From contig NZ_CP054919.1 of the NCBI RefSeq assembly GCF_013364235.1, positions 6,499,314-6,563,313 of the forward strand: 64,000 nucleotides of DNA, read 5' to 3'. Shown here piece after piece: positions 61,520 through 64,000 of the stretch (position 1 is the stretch's first letter; the number at the start of each line of letters is the position of its first letter). The translations under genes were made by a program, and so were the position numbers. The DNA comes from Kitasatospora sp. NA04385. Lineage in GTDB: Bacteria > Actinomycetota > Actinomycetes > Streptomycetales > Streptomycetaceae. The notes under the pieces are model-generated. The model made no database searches and had not been told where the DNA came from. It saw only the letters and a program-made list of their open reading frames with translations.

Positions 61520-61532
61520 GCAACTAGTTGCA
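61519..61532. promoter_or_regulatory. 14-bp palindrome before the dienoyl-CoA reductase gene
   Basis: TGCAACTAGTTGCA is a perfect palindrome. TACCGT (61551-61556) follows as a possible -10, and the reductase starts at 61587 with GGAGG upstream. Such sites are usually bound by MarR- or TetR-type repressors; no regulator gene lies in the rest of the window on the right. Confidence 0.65.
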
Positions 61533-61586
61533 CTGCTGGTCCGCCGCGCCCTACCGTTGGGTAACAAATCCTGACCGGAGGCGTCG

Positions 61587-63593
61587 ATGACCGCTGCGTA
61601 CCCCCACCTGCTGGCCCCGCTCGACCTGGGCTTCACCACCCTGCCGAACCGGGTGGTGATGGGCTCGATGCACGTCGGGCTGGAGGAGGCCGAGCACGGG
61701 TTCGAGCGGATGGCCGCCTTCTACGCCGAGCGCGCCCGCGGCGGCGTCGGGCTGATCGTCACCGGCGGCATCGCCCCCAACGAGGCCGGGCGGCCCTGGG
61801 CGGGCGGCGCCAAGCTCACCACCGGGGCCGAGGCCGCCGAGCACCGCGTCGTCACCGACGCCGTGCACGCCGCGGGCGGGAAGATCGCGCTGCAGATCCT
61901 GCACTTCGGCCGGTACGCCTACCACGAGGACCTGGTCGCGCCGTCCGCGATCCAGGCCCCGATCAGCCCGTACGTCCCGCACGAGCTGACCGCCGAGCAG
62001 ATCGAGCAGACGATCGAGGACTTCGCGCGCTGCGCCGAACTCGCCCGCTCCGCCGGGTACGACGGCGTCGAGGTGATGGGCTCCGAGGGCTACCTGATCA
62101 ACGAGTTCACCGCCGCGCAGACCAACCACCGCACCGACGGGTGGGGCGGCAGCCACGAGAACCGGATGCGCTTCCCGGTCGAGATCGTCCGCCGGGTGCG
62201 CGAGCGGGTCGGGCCGGACTTCATCCTGGTCTACCGGCTGTCCATGCTCGACCTCGTGCCCGGCGGCTCCACCTTCGAGGAGGTGGTCCGGCTGGCCCGC
62301 GCGGTCGAGGCGGCCGGGGCCACCATCATCAACACCGGCATCGGCTGGCACGAGGCCCGCATCCCCACCATCGCCACCTCGGTGCCGCGCGGCGCCTACG
62401 CCTGGGTGACCAGGAAGCTGATGGGGCAGGTCGGCATCCCGCTGGTCACCACCAACCGGATCAACACCCCCGAGGTCGCCGAGGAACTGCTCGCCACCGG
62501 CCACGCCGACCTGGTCTCGCTGGCCCGGCCGATGCTCGCCGACCCCGCCTTCGTCAACAAGGCCGCCGCCGGGACCCCGGAGGCGATCAACACCTGCATC
62601 GGCTGCAACCAGGCCTGCCTGGACCACACCTTCAGCGCGAAGATCACCTCCTGCCTGGTCAACCCGCGCGCCTGCCACGAGACCGAACTCGTCCTCGCCC
62701 CCACCCGCCGGGCCAAGCGGATCGCCGTGGTCGGCGCCGGACCGGCCGGGCTCGCCTTCGCCACCGCCGCCGCCGACCGCGGCCACCGCGTCACCCTGTT
62801 CGACGCCGCGGACGAGATCGGCGGCCAGCTGAACGTCGCCCGGCGGGTGCCCGGCAAGCAGGAGTTCGACGAGACGCTGCGCTACTACCGGCACGAACTC
62901 GCCCGCACCGGCGTCGAGTTGCGCCTCGGCGCGGTCGTCGGTGCGGACGCCCTGACCGGCTGGGACGAGGTCGTGCTCGCCACCGGCGTCACCCCGCGCA
63001 CCCCGGCGATCGACGGCGTCGACCACCCCAGCGTGCTCGGCTACCTGGACGTGTTGCAGGGCGGCGCGAAGGCCGGCGGGAGGGTCGCGGTGATCGGCGC
63101 GGGCGGCATCGGCTTCGACGTCGCCGAGTACCTCACCGACCCGGGCGAGGGCGCCCCCGACTTCCTCGCCCAGTGGGGCGTCGACCGCGAGCACACCACC
63201 CCCGGCGGCCTGGCCGCCCCCGACCGGCCGGCGAGCCCGCGCCAGGTCTTCCTGCTCCAGCGCAAGGCCGGCAAGGTCGGCGCCGGGCTCGGCAAGACCA
63301 CCGGCTGGATCCACCGCACCGAACTGCGCCACCGCGGCGTGGTGATGGTCCCCGGCGTCGAGTACCGCCGGATCGACGACGCGGGCCTGCACGTCACCGT
63401 GAACGGCGAGGAGCAGGTGCTGCCGGTGGACACCGTGGTGCTGTGCGCCGGGCAGGAGCCCCGCCGCGAGCTGCTCGACGTCCTGCGCGGGCGCGGCGTC
63501 GAACCGCACCTGATCGGCGGCGCGGACGTGGCCGCCGAGCTCGACGCCAAGCGCGCCATCGACCAGGGCACCCGGCTGGCCGCCGCGCTCTGA
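61587..63593 (+). CDS. NADPH-dependent 2,4-dienoyl-CoA reductase-like old yellow enzyme (FadH type)
   Basis: 668 residues, FadH length. N-terminal old-yellow-enzyme barrel (about 1-340; DLGFTTLPNRVVMGSMH start, LHFGRYA, GWGGSHENRMRFP), a 4Fe-4S cluster motif C-x2-C-x3-C-x11-C (CIGCNQAC and a later Cys), and a FAD/NAD(P) pyridine-nucleotide domain with GAGPAGLAFA (about 383-392) and GAGGIGFDVAEY. It reduces 2,4-dienoyl-CoA in unsaturated fatty acid oxidation; other enoyl or phenolic substrates are possible for the family. ATG 61587 has GGAGGCGTCG upstream. Confidence 0.93.
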   Translation: MTAAYPHLLAPLDLGFTTLPNRVVMGSMHVGLEEAEHGFERMAAFYAERARGGVGLIVTGGIAPNEAGRPWAGGAKLTTGAEAAEHRVVTDAVHAAGGKIALQILHFGRYAYHEDLVAPSAIQAPISPYVPHELTAEQIEQTIEDFARCAELARSAGYDGVEVMGSEGYLINEFTAAQTNHRTDGWGGSHENRMRFPVEIVRRVRERVGPDFILVYRLSMLDLVPGGSTFEEVVRLARAVEAAGATIINTGIGWHEARIPTIATSVPRGAYAWVTRKLMGQVGIPLVTTNRINTPEVAEELLATGHADLVSLARPMLADPAFVNKAAAGTPEAINTCIGCNQACLDHTFSAKITSCLVNPRACHETELVLAPTRRAKRIAVVGAGPAGLAFATAAADRGHRVTLFDAADEIGGQLNVARRVPGKQEFDETLRYYRHELARTGVELRLGAVVGADALTGWDEVVLATGVTPRTPAIDGVDHPSVLGYLDVLQGGAKAGGRVAVIGAGGIGFDVAEYLTDPGEGAPDFLAQWGVDREHTTPGGLAAPDRPASPRQVFLLQRKAGKVGAGLGKTTGWIHRTELRHRGVVMVPGVEYRRIDDAGLHVTVNGEEQVLPVDTVVLCAGQEPRRELLDVLRGRGVEPHLIGGADVAAELDAKRAIDQGTRLAAAL

Positions 63594-63600
63594 CCGGCCG

Positions 63601-63999
63601 TCAGCAGTAGGTCAGCGGGCAGCCCCGGCGCAGGCAGTGCTGGGCCGCCCGCAGGTACATCGCGGCGTAGAAGGCGGCGTCCGCGTCCCGGGCCCAGCGC
63701 CCGGGGCGGCCGGACGCCTCCGGCGCGCCGCCCGGGCCGTCCAGGAACCAGGAGGACAGGTCCAGGTTGTCGCAGGCGGTCGGCAGGTCGGCGGGGAGCT
63801 CCAGCGCGGCGGCCAGCCGTTCGGCGAGCGGCAGCACCCGGTGCGCCGAGGCCACCACCGTCTCGTCGGTGTAGGCGGAGCCGACCGGCAGGGTGATCTC
63901 CTCGGCCAGCGGCACCGGCACCAGCACCGTCCAGCCGAGCAGCGTCCCCGTCTCGTCGGGGGTCAGCAGCTCCTGGCACAGCTCGGCGAAGGAGTCCAT
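63601..63999 (-). CDS. hypothetical protein at the right edge
   Basis: 132 residues with no membrane segment or signal peptide; a stretch around DLSSWFLDGPG and a YAAMYLRAAQHCLRRGCPLTYC end give it several Cys. ATG 63997-63999 sits one base from the window edge, so the true start may lie upstream. Family not recognised. Confidence 0.6.
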   Translation of the reverse strand: MDSFAELCQELLTPDETGTLLGWTVLVPVPLAEEITLPVGSAYTDETVVASAHRVLPLAERLAAALELPADLPTACDNLDLSSWFLDGPGGAPEASGRPGRWARDADAAFYAAMYLRAAQHCLRRGCPLTYC

Positions 64000-64000
64000 C

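Noticed and set aside
63591..63607. TGACCGGCCGTCA as another copy of the CTGAC dyad
   Set aside because: The half-sites are the stop codons of two convergent genes with the short gap between them; symmetry is likely accidental.

Overview
The window is high-GC actinomycete DNA with strong G/C preference at third codon positions, GTG and occasional TTG starts, several start codons sitting 7-8 bases after a TAnnnT -10 box (leaderless type), and a gene set (DUF5997 beside a LysR-type sensor, Pls/PosA-type NRPS, secreted intradiol dioxygenase with a chitin-binding module, HSP90-like/TPR cassette) typical of Streptomycetaceae, i.e. Streptomyces or Kitasatospora. The genus cannot be fixed from the window alone. 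I saw no rRNA, tRNA, CRISPR array, transposase or integrase.

Layout. 1-2.8 kb: a membrane protein entering from the left edge behind a Pro/Ala/Val repeat, a helix-hairpin-helix membrane protein, and a small gene on the other strand. 2.8-7.1 kb: a large NACHT NTPase (likely immunity type) behind a three-unit 10-bp operator-like repeat, a 51-residue membrane protein divergent from it, and a Nudix hydrolase. 7.2-10.3 kb: a lipoprotein, a TetR regulator divergent from an alpha/beta hydrolase with a 37-bp nested palindrome between them, and a membrane protein. 10.6-16.5 kb: a three-gene cassette, TPR-like protein - HSP90-like ATPase - large TPR protein (frameshifted). 16.6-19.7 kb: secreted adenosine deaminase-like enzyme, DUF5997, and a LysR-sensor protein without a DNA-binding domain.

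19.9-25.1 kb is carbohydrate metabolism: pgm, galT, galK and a DeoR-type regulator. galT and galK are convergent around a very long inverted repeat, and both promoters carry the same operator of four 10-bp direct repeats, so they look like one regulon run by the neighbouring DeoR protein. 25.1-33.3 kb: a barstar-domain protein, a frameshifted polytopic glycosyltransferase-like gene, an AraC regulator, the dioxygenase-CBM5/12 fusion, a serpin, a signal peptidase homologue lacking the expected catalytic lysine, and a DUF3224 protein. 33.3-41.7 kb: a class V aminotransferase, a two-domain VOC protein, a transporter-like/PP2C fusion, a methyltransferase, DUF421, and a KimA-like potassium permease.

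41.9-48.6 kb carries a Pls/PosA-type single-module NRPS whose hand-derived specificity residues (D-A-E-S-I-G-T-V-V-K) resemble a lysine code, followed by an M1 metallopeptidase and lpd. This is the best candidate for a secondary-metabolite system: a membrane synthetase for a cationic amino-acid homopolymer with a peptidase that could trim it. 48.7-54.7 kb: DUF2252, PRC-barrel/DUF2382 and a tiny hydrophobic protein (stress-type genes), a secreted surface-like protein and a bactofilin-like protein. 54.8-64 kb: a ClpC-like ATPase, a polysaccharide deacetylase with a GNAT/FemAB-like partner, YchJ, DUF1269, an S4 protein, a small Asp/Gly repeat protein, an old-yellow-enzyme 2,4-dienoyl-CoA reductase behind a 14-bp palindrome, and a short gene at the right edge.

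Two genes (13590-16528 and 26367-27940) are each broken by what looks like a single missing base; whether these are real mutations or assembly errors cannot be told here.
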